This document shows positions 48,547 through 61,134 of a DNA stretch of 64,000 bases, one piece after another. The position numbers and the translations under genes were made by a program. Location: NCBI GenBank assembly GCA_002914845.1, contig JXTC01000087.1:307420-371419 (forward strand). The letters run 5' to 3'. Position 1 is the stretch's first letter; each line of letters opens with the position of its first letter. Below the pieces are notes generated by a model. The model was not told the DNA's origin and searched no databases. It worked only from the letters and a program-made list of their open reading frames with translations. The stretch is from Trema orientale (taxonomy: Eukaryota > Streptophyta > Magnoliopsida > Rosales > Cannabaceae).

Positions 48547-51500
48547 GACTTGTATGTGATCTGCTCCCAATAGTCTTTGGTTGCACTTGAGAGCTTCATG
48601 AAGGTATCTCAGAGCAACATGAACATTTCCCATGCCCTCTTCCATCATAGCCACATTAATATATGTTGCAGCAGTGTTCGGGTGAGATAGTCCACATGTA
48701 AAATGAAGAAGGAATAAAGCTCGATTCACGTACCTACAAATAACAATTATGTTTAATCAAAAGAATGAAGGGTAAAGAGTAAGTGAAAAATTTAATGCGA
48801 CAATTTAGCATGAAAGTCGTTCAAAAAGCTCAACGCTATTTTAAATTCAATAACAAGATGTTTCCAACTTACTTCAAAGCCAATTCAATATGTTGAAGGC
48901 GATAGTAGAAGACCGAAAGATCCCCATAGCTTTTCATTGTATCTGGATGGTCTAGCCCAAGTTCCCTCTCATTAATATCTAAAGCCTTCTGCTGATATAT
49001 GGTTGCCTAAAGAAAGCAAAAAGAAATAAATGCATGAAACGACAGATTGACAAAAAAGCTATTTTCCTTGTTAAGAAACACTGATAGTCCAAAACTAAAG
49101 GACCAGTACTCCTGTTTGTATACCTGATTAAAATCTCCAGTGTGGTAAAGTACCACTGCTAGAAGACTATAAGCACTTGCAGTAGCTCGATGATTGGGAC
49201 CACAAACAGCTATCATCTTTGTCAGAGCCTTCAAATGCAAAGGGGACGACGATGCATTGTAGTAAACAATTAACTTCTACATATTACGAACAGAAGATAC
49301 ATTTGGATCTACATGACAGATTCAGGTGATACCTTTGTTCCATTATTAACAGCATCCTCAAGCTTTCCTTTATCAAGAGCAATTTTGGATGACTCAAGTA
49401 AATTCCGACCATCAGCAGAAGAGCATGCTACATGCTGTTTAACAAATTTAAAGAATGATTAGCATACATTTTGTCCACAATTAGCTCTCTCAAAGAATAC
49501 AAATTCTCACCTTACACAGGGGAACCAAGCTAATAATGTCAAATTTTCTGAAGGGGTTGGGGCTTTCCATGTCATAATCTCTTGGAACCAACTCCAATCC
49601 AACCTGGGAAAAGAATACATATTCAAGATCATGAATATATTTTTGTTAAAAACGGTAATGACGTAGTAATAAAGATGATTTACCTTATGGCAAAGTCCTC
49701 GGAGAATCGAGTACTTTCTCAAGTAGGGCAGTTCTTCTTTTGGTGTCCAGCCAAACTTTCTGGATAGATATGTCTCTAACCATTGTAGCTTGAGTGAATG
49801 ATCATCATTTTGGTTTTGATCACCTTCTTGCGACTCGGAATGTCCAAGCAAAAAATTTAAGGATGAAGCTATTGCTTCAGATAAGTCCGATAGATTGTCA
49901 ACAGAAGCGATAACTGCTTTAACAACATGCTTAAACGCTCGAGTAACCATCTCATGAATACAAAGTGACTGTATATGAGGAAGCTTGTCTGCGAGTTCCA
50001 CCTGATATGTAACGTGATCTTAGAACAAACTCTAAGAAAATAATTGGAGCTTTTGAATGTAATTCTCAAGTCACTAACCACACGACCCAAAGACCGCATT
50101 TGTAGTCCCCTCAAATGCATGAAGTCAGTTAATGTACGGCCATCAACTGGAGAAAGTTCAAGCGATGCGAAGTCTGTTACCTAATATAGTAAGACATTTA
50201 GTTCATATAACTGTGGATAAAGCATTATAAACTTGTTTCATGTAGAACAGCTCACTAACAACAAAATGTTACCAGCTTTGGTAAAGCAATTTCATCGTAG
50301 TATTTGCGTACCATCTTGATAAGTTCATCTACTGACTGTTGCAAGAAGCAGACTGGAACTGTTAGTTAATCTAAAAATAGTTAAAAGTAGCGGAAGAAAT
50401 AGAGACCCTATAGCTCAATAAAGAATTTGATTGAATCTCAATCAACAATGAAGAAAAAGAAACAACAAATGTTTCACTCTCATAAACCTTTAGATGAAGA
50501 CCAGTTCCAGTTTCTCTCAGACGCAAATAGGCATCCTCGGAAACTAGTTTCTTCAATTCTTCTTCACTGCTTGACTCCCCATACTCCCCATTAATGTGCT
50601 CCCCCTTATCTAAACCTGATTCGAGGCTGCTAGAACAAGAGTCAGAGTCACTTTCACCACCCAATTTTTTTTCTCTCTTCTTCAACAACTTAAACTGCTT
50701 TCCGAGACCTTTAACAGCTGGTTCAGCCCCATTAGTATCCCCAGAACTTTTTGGATCTTTATCGGTTTGACTTTCCTTCGTTTGTAGATGTTGCACCCAA
50801 CATGAACCCAGTTCCCATCTGATGGGCCTTTGAGAAATTTCAGGCTCTTCTTGTAGCTTTTCCAAGCTCTCTTCAATTAAGGTTCGAACAAGACCCCTAG
50901 AACCTTCTGAACTATCCAGATCAGATTGACTACCTCCCAAAGTTTCAGCAGTAGATTTTTGAAGCAAAACTCTAAGGCTGTAAAATATTTGGAAAGTCAA
51001 TCATAAATGGGTTTTTGAAGCAGTATCTTAAGCTCTAACCATTACATTGTTCTAAAGCTTTCCAAAATAGTGCATTCTAACAGATCCTTGCCCCTATCAT
51101 TGCTAAGCATTTGTGATTTATAAATAGTTCTAACCTGTTGATATTAAGAGCATTTGCTCCTCCATCTGGTTGGTCATCAACTTCAATTTCTTGGGCCTCA
51201 AACTTCCTTTTGTTCACATTTCCAACAACTTTAACTGTTGCTATATAACCACAATGTCTGACATTGACAACTCCCAAGGAAGAAGAATCCTGAAAAACAG
51301 TTCCAGTCACATCGTTATCCCACATCTCTAAATAGATAAAACTATAAAGCTTCACAAGACTAGTTTTGACTTCACAAGCAATATATAGCATATCAGTTGT
51401 AACAACTTAGTTATTTGCAACAAAGACCAATCTGGTCAAATCAATTAAGGGTGAGAGAAAAAAAAAAGTCAACATATGAACTTACATGAACTACTACGCT

Positions 51501-53099
51501 CTCATCTGCAGTTAATCCCTTCAGCAAACACTTTTGAGCAAACTCCTTTTCAGACAAACCAGATAATTCATCATTCACTTTCACTTGAGGATTTGAGCTC
51601 AATTCTGTTGTGTCACGTTTCACTGTAATGGATAAGTCCCCTATGCGATCCTCATATATGACTATAGAGACTTTTGAAGGTTTCGAATTGGATTCTATCA
51701 AACTGCGTATTGCTTTAGTAGATTTAAAGATTGATACATCGACAAATTTACTATGAAGCAAAAAGGCTTTGCGGTCTCGGACCACCCTCTCATCTTCAGT
51801 CTTGCAAGGAAGGCTAGCCAATATCGCGAAATCAGTAGCCCACGGTCGAAGATCATATTCGCCATTTCTTCCCTGACCACCACCATTTCCACCCCAGTTT
51901 TCATCTTCTGTTGGTAAAGGTTGGAAGCTTGACGGAGAGTCAGCAACCGATGGAGGAATAAGCCATGTATTTGCTCGAAATCCATATGGAAGATTACCAA
52001 ACTGAAGTGAAACAAAAAAGAAAAATAAATAAACAAAAAATAAGTCTCATCCTATTTCTGCTCAAAACAAGAATTAGACCAAATGAAACTCATTTGTGTC
52101 AAATAGTCACCTTATTATGTTCAACAAAAGCTTTCATTAAAGACTCATAAGCCTGCAATGACCATGGTAACACATTCATTATTAGTCAATAAGAAAAAAC
52201 AATTCAAATAACTGTCTTATGTTCAATGCTTAGTATCAAACATATGTAGAAGTTTTGATCCAAGTACCCACATTGAGAAAAGCTTGACTAAGTTGTTGGA
52301 GAAGGTCAACCAAAGAGTGGCTTTGTAGGAACTGCTTTCCCACTGTATAAAACCCTTTGACTGATGCAACCACTTGTATCTGCTTCCCGTTACAGATCTT
52401 AATCTGCGTATTTGATCACAAAAATTCAATACTGCTTTAGTGACAGAAGTTAGAAGAAGCAAAGAGAAAACAAACAGAACATCTTATGTAATGGGAACAT
52501 TAAAGAAGGCAAAACAATGGTAATTGACAATTACAACAAATTACCACTCTCACTTTATTTTAGTTTGCATGTTACAAGTCACACGAAAATATTTTATAGA
52601 TAAGATGCCCAAGCACAACATGTATCTTAGCATAATATATGCAAACGACAGCCGCTATCTTGCAGTTACGAAACGACATGTCGCAAACATACCAATATAT
52701 ATTAACAACATGTCGTATATCACATGTAGCATGAAAACCCCGTCATTGATTTCTCAGTCACGTGTATGAAAGTGGAACAAATATATGAAATGAAACATGT
52801 CACGTATGATAATTTCATATTGTAATATTTTGTATCGTATGAATAGCTTCGTAGAAAATTTACAATTACTTCCCCTAATAAAAGAATAATTGAATTGAGC
52901 GGATGATAAAGTTTGTATTGTTGGAAATACCTCATCTTCTAATTGAGTTGAGTTTGTTGTTGTATAGAGCAAAGCCACGTTGTTTGTTTGTTTGTAATAG
53001 CATATTCATTTATTCTCTTTGAAAAAATCAAAAAAATAATTTTTTTAAATAAATGAATAAAATAAATAAACTTTACTCGTTCTTTGCAATAATAACTGA

Positions 53100-53136
<37 letters not shown>

Positions 53137-55590
53137 NTAAAATATCAAAATTGAAAAAAAAAAAAAAAAGAACCAAGAAAAGAAAGGTAGGAATGGGAGA
53201 GCACCTGAATCTGAAAATAGTCACCATCGCGCTTCTCTTCTATGTCCTCACATCTTCTCAAATCTATGTACCAAATTACGGGGAAAAAAATTATTAAAAA
53301 AAATTAAAACCAAATAAAATCATATTTATTGGTGACAAAAATATTTTCAATAAAAATTAGTTTATAAAAAATAATTAACGAAAAAAATAAATAAAAAGAG
53401 CACTCACGCAGTATGGGAGGGGAAAGGTGAGGGAAAGAGAAGAAGTCATAGAATTCGGAGAGCTTCGGCGTTGGGTGGATGGCGGCCATCCCGAAGCTCT
53501 CCGAGATCGCCGGAGCCGACGGCTCTGATTGCGGTGATCTTGTACGGACGTCCCCCCCATCGGATGGCGTAGGTGGTGGGCCCGAGTTCCTGGCCTGTTG
53601 GTTGTTGGGCCTGCTGATGCTTTTCCTGGACTTGGAGTCTGGGCTTGAGGGCGACCTCTTGGGCTTGGTAAACCTGGTCGTGCACGCCACTAGGTCCAGC
53701 AACCGCCGAATGTGGGCCACAGCTTGGGCCTCTTCCGTGTAGTCCTCTAGGAAAGATAAAATATAGTGGCATTGTTGTAAATACCAAATTTAAAAAATAT
53801 AGAAATTACACATTTTTAAAAGCTTCTTTTTGAAAAAAAAAAAAAAAAAAAACTTTCTCCAATTAGTAAAATGAAGTCAACATTTTTTTCTTTTTTCTTT
53901 TCTTTATTTACTAATTTATTTATTTTTTTGGGCTAGTAAAGCTTTCCATTTATGCTCTATATTCATTTAGAATATTAAAAAAAAAAAATGAAGGTGTTTT
54001 CAAGATGTTACCTGATACTAAACAGAATACATTTATGCAAGGTGTTTTCAATATTTATATTCATAGGAAGTGTTTATTTATAGAATATCATTTATTCTCA
54101 ATTAATTAAGGTAAAAACTTAAGTGGCTGATGTAGTATTATATATTAAAGAGGCATGAGGTCGCTCTCTGTACAGCACCTCTAACTATGGAGTCATGTGC
54201 TGCCTCGCGGCGATTAAATCAGTGCATTAAACCATTCAAAAATAAAATAAAATAAAATAAAATGGCAACTAGGTTAGGCTTCTGCCAACCTGGTTAATTC
54301 CTACATTTCTTTTTTTCCAAAAATGATAGCTTATTTTATGTACTTTTTTTTGATAGTGTGAGAGCTTATTATATTATTGATGGCATTTCTAAAGTTCTAA
54401 ACTATATGACTAATTGTTGGTTTGGAGAATGGAAAATTTTGTGTACTACGTTTGTATTGTATAGTCTATATTGTAGCCTTCAAATTCAAAGGTTAAAAAC
54501 TTAAAATGAAGCAAATTTGCACAATTGCACTTAAGGCATTTTTCATGTGTAAGTAACCTCTTTTTTTTTTTTTTTTTCCGTCACGTGTAAGTACTCTTAA
54601 GAACAACTTTTTGTGATGATGAAGGCAGAATCTTAACTCATAGAGGTGTGGAATTCAATCACTTTGACTAAGCAAAGCTCCTCGTGTGTGATAAAATATC
54701 GGGGAGGGTAGAGGTACAAAGTTCAAAATCTCTGTTTTAAGTTATAAAAAGGTGTTTTATATTTGTCTTACTCCAATACATGTCATCATTTGTTTATTGT
54801 ATAGTTCATGATTTTGATTTGATCGTCCGCTTTGTTTATGAAAGAGACTTATGACTTTAAAAAGTTTCCCTAAAGTTTTTTACCTTCATATATTAAAAGT
54901 TCTCAAGACATTCCCAAAAGTAGAAATTCCTATTGCTAGCCTTGAAGTAAAAAAAGTATTAAGCGTTTTTATTCTTTTGATTAATGTGTGTGAATAATAA
55001 AATGAAAAAAATGAGAGACCCCACACTAGGAAATAAGTAAAAAAGAGCTTCACCTACCTTCAACCATTCTCAGTTGACATGGCTTCAGAGTAACAACCTC
55101 TACTTTGTCATTCAGTTTATGACCTTTAACCTGTAAATATAGAATGAAATACCAATATTTTTCACATTGATCATATTTGAATTTGAAATTATATATGTCA
55201 AATTAAGATATTAAAAAAAAAAGTAACCAATTGGTTTAATCTAGCTTAATTACCTCATGAGAGAGGGAATAGTTAGTGAGGTGGCATGTCTCTACATTCA
55301 CAGCCAATAGCCTTCTCACATCAAGTATTTTGTCAGTAGAGATACCCTTCACAAAATATCATGACCAACCCAATATATATGTGTCAATTATTGTGATTCA
55401 TACTTTATTGTTAAAAATAATAATAATAATAATGCTTTACTTTTCCAAATTCAGAAATAATTGTTGGTTTGAAAGAAAGGAATGACTCAGTATAATGGCA
55501 TATACCTTGAGAACGACTTGATTGTCATACGGGGTAATCACGGTAATGTCAAGGACAGTAGGCACAACTGCTCCCCAATACACACACCCG

Positions 55591-55624
<34 letters not shown>

Positions 55625-55785
55625 TTAATTGCTTTGAAAAAAGCAAATTCAATGAAAATTAATGAACAAGGTATAGTAGTAGCTAGTTTCTAAAATGACA
55701 TGAAAAGTTACTCACCTTTTTCTTCTCTTTTCTTCTTCTCTGCTTTTGCTTTGTTGGTCTTACCTCTACCTGATCTTGGGGCCAT
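46164..55785 (-). CDS. REC3: Clustered-mitochondria (CLU)/TPR protein, REDUCED CHLOROPLAST COVERAGE 3-like, 23 exons, 1703 aa
   Basis: REC proteins set the share of cell volume taken by chloroplasts and belong to the CLU/FMT family. Exons, in transcript order: 55716-55785, 55506-55567, 55254-55346, 55058-55130, 53408-53746, 53205-53263, 52272-52403, 52111-52152, 51486-52001, 51135-51289, 50488-50977, 50273-50335, 50079-50180, 49684-50001, 49511-49603, 49333-49434, 49124-49228, 48873-49006, 48550-48733, 48325-48456, 48069-48181, 47899-47980, 46164-47816. All junctions are GT-AG and phases sum to 5112 nt. A basic N-terminus ([18 protein letters not shown]) leads into a CLU-N, ubiquitin-like region at ~24-115. 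The CLU domain is at ~325-600 ([19 protein letters not shown]), TPRs at ~890-1100, then a long Ser/Glu-rich tail encoded mostly by one exon. It ends with [20 protein letters not shown]. The MAPRS start, [18 protein letters not shown] and the tail fit REC3 better than REC1 or REC2/TSS. No disruption is seen. Confidence 0.93.
48517..48549. repeat. (GA)n microsatellite at a REC3-like splice donor
   Basis: The run of ga dinucleotides lies in the intron, directly next to exon 48550-48733. On the transcript the donor gt is followed at once by a CT-rich tract. Confidence 0.85.
53102..53170. repeat. Long poly(T)/poly(A) run with one undetermined base
   Basis: About 33 T, an N at 53137, then an A-rich run, inside the intron between REC3-like exons 6 and 7. 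The length is probably unreliable in the assembly. Confidence 0.9.
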
Positions 55786-56245
55786 TTTCTTTATGTTTCC
55801 CTCTTAGGAAGAAAGGAAAAAAATAAAAAAAAGGGAATATATTTGTAAAACAAAAAAATAAGTATGGCAGAATATTCAATGGAATATCACAAACCAGATA
55901 TAGAACAAAAAATAAGAAGATAATATGAAGGAGCTAAGAATAAAATTAAGCAATAAGATTTAGCTGAGGAATATAGGAGGAGGAAATAAAAAGGGGGTAT
56001 CTCTAGGGAGAAAGAGAGACTGATAATAAGTTTCCAGAGAGAGAGAGTGTGTGTGTGTGCGAGAGGAGAGAAGTAAAGAAAGAAAGTGAGTGAAAATCTT
56101 AGAGAAAGGAAAAAAAGGACCCTCAAGAAGATAGGATAAGGGTGTGTTTGCGGGGTGTTTGCCTTCTTTTTAGATTTGTGAGCAATCCTAGCCTCTCCTT
56201 CTTGCTAGAACAACACCCGTATGAGCTTAGCTACTCATAATATTT

Positions 56246-56285
<40 letters not shown>

Positions 56286-56420
56286 GTGAGTGAATGCGAC
56301 GTTATAAGAGCACAGAGAGGCCCCATGCACTCAGACAACACAAAAATAGGTGGGGTCGAGTGGGCGGAAACACCGTTGAGTTTTTGACACGTGGAAGCTG
56401 ATGGTGTGGCCGTTTCCTTT
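55786..56420 (-). promoter_or_regulatory. Leader and proximal promoter of the REC3-like gene
   Basis: Read toward the gene, a G-box CACGTG (plus 56388-56393) is followed by a weak TATA-like cttataac (plus ~56302-56309). Then comes an (AG)18 tract (plus 56247-56282) and a purine-rich leader down to the ATG at 55785. GA-rich leaders and G-boxes are common in plant housekeeping and light-regulated genes. The transcription start is not determined. Confidence 0.4.
56247..56282. repeat. (CT)18 microsatellite
   Basis: An uninterrupted ct dinucleotide run in the REC3-like promoter. Confidence 0.95.
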
Positions 56421-56999
56421 TTGTTTTTTTACACGTTTTAACTTTGATTTTCTCACCACAATGGAGGGTTTCGGGGAGTGTTGATTTGGTTTGGGCTTTT
56501 TCAAGCAATGGTATGTTAGATCCAACTGGGTTTTATTAGAAGTTCATCTCTTACCAAAAAAAAAAAAAAATGGTCCATCTATGTTACTTTTTTTTTTTCT
56601 TTTTCTCCTCTCTTAAATGTATGGTGTAGTTTATCTTTAGGGAGTTATTTGCAACCCAGTATCTATGTGAAAGTTTTCCAACGTAAAATCATATGGTAAT
56701 CGAACAAGTAAATACAAAGTTCTAGATTTGAAAAACATTTATTATTCTAAGGATTTTTCTTTTCGGTACCAATTAATTTATCACATGATTACTAATTTCC
56801 TCATTATAAGATCCGAACTTTTGTAACCTTTTTCTGGTTATTTAGTTTGCTTGTATATATTGTGTCTACGGTCAATTCTTTATGTTTTATCTTTATTTTT
56901 TAAAATTAAGGAGTTGAGTGATCCAAACTTAAACATTACATTTAAGGTTAGTGTGATTACTATCAAACTAAGTTTATGACCGTCTCAATTCACAGAGCA
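56421..56999. other. AT-rich intergenic DNA
   Basis: No feature recognised beyond homopolymer runs. Confidence 0.4.
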
Positions 57000-57730
57000 A
57001 GTTTTTAATCTCAGCAATAATGTCAGGACACTTTTTCATCAAGATTTTAGCCCAAGTGATTAAACATAATCTTAAAGTTGGCTCATACCATTTAAGTATG
57101 AATAATAGAAGTTACAAGGTGTGAGGTTAAGTTTTAGTCTCTTAATTCTAAAGAATGATACGAAGTCAAATCGAATGGATCCATTAAAAGAAACAACAGG
57201 ATTTACAAAGATAAAAATGAGGTCAGTAAGATATCGCGTCTCAATGCAATGAATGGGATAAGAGGCTGACACAATACCAAGCAATGGTTGAGCCGAAACA
57301 CAAGCGGTGGCAGCTGAGTCATTAAAAATGGATACGGGTGAGAATAAATAGTCCTTAAGTACATTTCCAAAAGAGTTCATGTCATAGAGGCTTATAATGA
57401 TGACATGGAACAATTGAAAGCTCTCAAGAGAAGATCCGTACTTAATTCTTTGCCTATAAATAGCAAGAGCACTTTAACTTAATTTATCATTATTTCCTTG
57501 CTCAGACTAACTCTGTCAAATCCATTTCTAACTTAAGCAGCCGAGAATTCTTGCAGGTCTCCCTCGGTTAATTTGATTAGAGATTAGTGTAGAAGACAGC
57601 TAAGAGACGACGAGTAAATGACACTGGTTTGAAGAGTTTGATCAAACATAAGGATATTTTCATTATCAATGTACCATTTCGTATATTTGTTCCGAACTAT
57701 CGAATTCCGGTTGATAATAATGAAATTATT
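57000..57730 (+). mobile_element. Possible LTR fragment (Gypsy-like) with a TATA promoter
   Basis: A strong TATA box (cctataaatagc; TATAAATA at 57455-57462) is followed by a leader-like stretch, then gcagccgagaattcttgcag and atcgaattccggttgataat. Words of that kind are typical of the R-U5 part of plant LTRs. No second LTR, primer-binding site or gag/pol was found. It could equally be the promoter of an unrecognised short transcript. Confidence 0.3.
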
Positions 57731-59167
57731 TAAATATTGAGTACTAATTAAATCACCTTGCGTCCATAAAATACTTTATGCCAAGTTCATCTAGCTAAGG
57801 GGCCTAGTCGAAACTTCCCTAATCAAGTTAGTGTTCCATAGGACCATAAGTGTGTGTGTCGATATTAATAACCAGATATATATAAAAATTCCAATTTGAG
57901 TCGGAGAAATAAATGTATTTACGTGTCTCTCACTAATCACAACACAAACTACAAGCTCAAGTTTTCTTCTAGACGGTCCACTCTAGCTCATGAATAGGCA
58001 AAATCTCATAAAATAGTAAATTAAATACCTGTCTTTTGTTTCTAATTTCCCTATTAAGATTCCAAGCGGGAAAAAAAAAATCTATTAAGATTGACCGCAC
58101 AAAATTGTAAAGGAAAACAAGTGACATCAACTACAATTAATTTTTTTAATAACGAATCATGTTAAGTGGTTTTAGCAAATATTCTTATTAAATGTTGCGT
58201 CTTTTATATTTGACAATTATGATATGCACATTCATTTACCAGTTCGTGAACAAAAATATAAAATGATTGTTATATTCTTTTCATTGGCAGTTTACCTATT
58301 GGCAATGAGGTATAATGCACGATCTCACCGTTTACAATACTTTTAATAATTTCACTTAATGTATATGTCAGTTATTACTATTGAATTGATGAATTAGAAT
58401 TAGAATATATCACAAATAAACTTAACAACAATTTTTAATTGTATAATGATAACTTACATGGGTGTAGTATTAAAAAGATGAGATGAGCCTTCCTTAACTC
58501 TATTTAAAAATTAAGGTGGAATAGGGTATTTGGATTCATTGACATCAAGAAAATATTTTGACACGCACGTGATCAAATATCATATAGTTACTAACAGTCA
58601 TAATAAAATTCCAAAATTACTAATCAAGGTATAGCCGATGTTGCCTTTCGAGAATAGAATAATTAATACTTTTCTAATTCGCTGTCAAAACTTAATTATC
58701 ACTCGTGATTTATAATTGAATTTTTATGGAAGGTGTGTACTTGTCATGCTTTTGAGCTAATGGTCGATGTTAGAATCTAATGAAGATTTTTTGAATCTTT
58801 TTAACCCATTCTATAATCTTATATTTAAAAAGAAGAAACTAGTTTCAAACGAGAATTATTGGATATAATTCTTGTAAGCAAAAAAATAATAAGACAATTT
58901 AAAAGTTGGAAGGGACTTTTAGGATAAGATAATATAAATATGAGATTCATGAAAGTATGTATGAAGGAAAAAAAAAAAAAAAAAGAAAACGAAGAAATAA
59001 ATAATTCATGCCTTATCAACTTGACTTTCCCGAAGTCATAAATCTCTAGCCTTGATTCATCCCATATTTGACCGGACATAGTAAATGCACATGATTCATG
59101 CATGACACAATCAATTGCAACACAAGAAAAAATAAATAAAAATAAATATACAAATTAAAGTAAACGG
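57731..59167. other. AT-rich intergenic DNA
   Basis: The 92-codon minus frame (58825-59103) has a hydrophobic, Phe-rich low-complexity sequence and no domain. No gene was called. Confidence 0.4.
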
Positions 59168-59345
59168 GAAATGCTAATTGTATTCTCCATTATGCAGTAT
59201 GTGATCAATATCATTGCTTACATTTTAATAATACATTGTTTACATTTTAATAATACAATAAATTATAATGAAATACACATGTTAAACAATCATATTAGAG
59301 AGTGTAAAATAGACTCCAAAAAAGAGTTCATTTAACATTTCTCAA
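59168..59345. mobile_element. MITE-like element with internal duplication
   Basis: The left arm (gggaaatgctaattgtattc) is a diverged inverse of the right arm (gagtgtaaaatagactcc ... catttctc). Inside, acattttaataataca is tandemly doubled at about 59220-59261. It is similar in layout to 42909-43096. Confidence 0.45.
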
Positions 59346-60330
59346 ATAAGAAACATGAATGAAGATTTCTTTTATAATTATTATTTCTTATTGTCTCCTC
59401 GAACTATAATGGTATATATTTATTTGGGTAGGTGTGTAAATAATTAATTGTACTAAGTAGCTATTGATAATCAACACGCGATGAATGTGGTCCTAGGTCC
59501 ATCTGCCCCGGCCGCAATGTGAATAAGACTAGTTTTTGCATATTTTTCCTTTAAAATGAGCATAATTATTGACTTGAAGACATAAGATCAATATAATTAC
59601 CCGAAGAGAAGATATGCCTTTGTAATTTCCCAAGGAGTATTCATAATTTCATATGGTAGAGCCAATGTTATTACTAAGTGGTTAATTTCATATGGTCGAA
59701 CCAATTTTATCACCGAGTGGTTCTAATTAATAAATTGAGCCCCACATAGTCTCACATGAAGACTAATTATAATTAGACTATGTACTACAGTGAGTGATCC
59801 TCTTTTGATTGATTCGCAAAATCTTGGTCATTTAATAAGCTATAGAAAGCCCTACTAATCTGTAATTGCATTTGTACTACTCCCACTATACCAGAAGCCC
59901 AGCTGATGTGCCGTGCATATATATCTAGAAATTACGTTGAAAGGAGATATCAAAGTGGTGAAGTGTCACCTTTAAAAGTTGTACTTGTTCTAATACTTTC
60001 CCCTCTTAATTATTATAGGCTATAGTTTCACTTAACAACTATGTTTTTGTAAATATTATCAATTTTGTATGGGTTGACGTGTATTTTTGGTCAACAACGA
60101 GAGTCACAATTCTTGGAGAGCAGAAAAGATGATTTTAAGTGGATGCAAAGTTAAGCAACAAGGGCAATCACATTAATTTTTTGAACAGAATCGATGATTA
60201 AATGGATGTTAATTAACGCAGTGGACATGGACATAACAAATTGACGTGGTCTGGCTAATGAATTGCCTGGGGTCACAGGTTCGAGGAACCTGAGCAATTT
60301 TTCAACAATATGGTTGTTGTGTGCTGAAAA
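59346..60330. other. Intergenic DNA with a decayed MITE remnant
   Basis: The block 59728-59800 (attaataaattgagccccac, attataattagactatg) is a diverged relative of the inner part of the MITE at 20566-20743. Nothing else was recognised. Confidence 0.4.
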
Positions 60331-60336
60331 TATAAG

Positions 60337-60412
60337 TTATAAAAAAGTGTGCGCAAAATATAGGATGCACGCAAAATATAAAGTGCGTATAAAATATGAG
60401 GTGCGTGCAAGC
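60337..60412. repeat. ~18-bp tandem repeat, 3-4 copies
   Basis: Units aaaatata.(g/a)(a/g)tgc(a/g)(c/t)(g/a) follow one another with about 18-bp spacing. Confidence 0.65.
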
Positions 60413-60524
60413 TTTCAATATGAGGAATTCTACTTGTTATCTTAAAAAGTGCATGCAATCTCAACTATGTAAGCTCATTTTTATCTACTAGCAAAATAGT
60501 TGCCTCAAATGAGTGAAGGCTAGC

Positions 60525-60581
60525 TTACTTATAAAAAGCTAAATAGTTTATAGCTTACTTATAAAAAGCTAAATAGTTTAC
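60525..60581. repeat. 28-bp tandem duplication
   Basis: The phrase agcttacttataaaaagcta followed by aatagttt is present twice in direct succession. Confidence 0.85.
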
Positions 60582-60646
60582 ACAAAGTTAACTACACGTT
60601 ACCACTTGCGTGCAAATTAAGAAGTTAGTTAATAGCTGATTTGATA

Positions 60647-61134
60647 TGTTGGCACTCCAAGAAACGTATGCAACTGCGGCGTATTCTTCTAGAAGATAGA
60701 TAACTCAACAGATAATTGGATAATTATCATTTAAATTATGATAATTTATTCAAATATAAATAATTCATTTATATTTAGATAATTATTGAATAATTTGTAA
60801 TTATCTTATTATTTTGGGATAACTATGCTACCTAAAATAATGCATGTAATTGTATATGACTAGGACTCTCTATCTATTAATAGGAGACCTCAGTCATATT
60901 GTAAACAAGTTCACAAACGCACACATTTGCTGAAATAAAACTATAGCGTTGTATACACTCTCTCCGTAATAAACTACAGTCGACGTAGGTCATCTTTTTA
61001 GGGGCTGAACCACTATAAAATCACTCTTTATTTTTCAGAAAATTATATGCAATATCTAAAAAATTGTATGCAATTTGGTTGGATTCACTCTTAGAATTCG
61101 ATTAATCATTTCGTTGACAAAACCTTCGCCAACA
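60647..61134 (+). mobile_element. Copia-type 5' LTR with decayed primer-binding site
   Basis: The segment begins tgttggcactcc and ends cgccaaca, the TG...CA pattern with complementary tgttgg/ccaaca tips. Near its 3' part it has gtcgacgtaggtcat and gggctgaaccac, close to the conserved gtggacgtagg...gaaccacg of plant Copia LTRs. Immediately after the LTR comes tggtgatagcttt, resembling the tggtatcagagc site that pairs with initiator methionine tRNA. No gag/pol could be read downstream and no 5-bp duplication joins the two ends. This suggests a truncated element rather than a solo LTR. Confidence 0.6.

Noticed and set aside
53304..53787. Separate small genes within 53304-53787
   Set aside because: These are shadow frames or intron read-through of REC3-like exon 5 (53408-53746).
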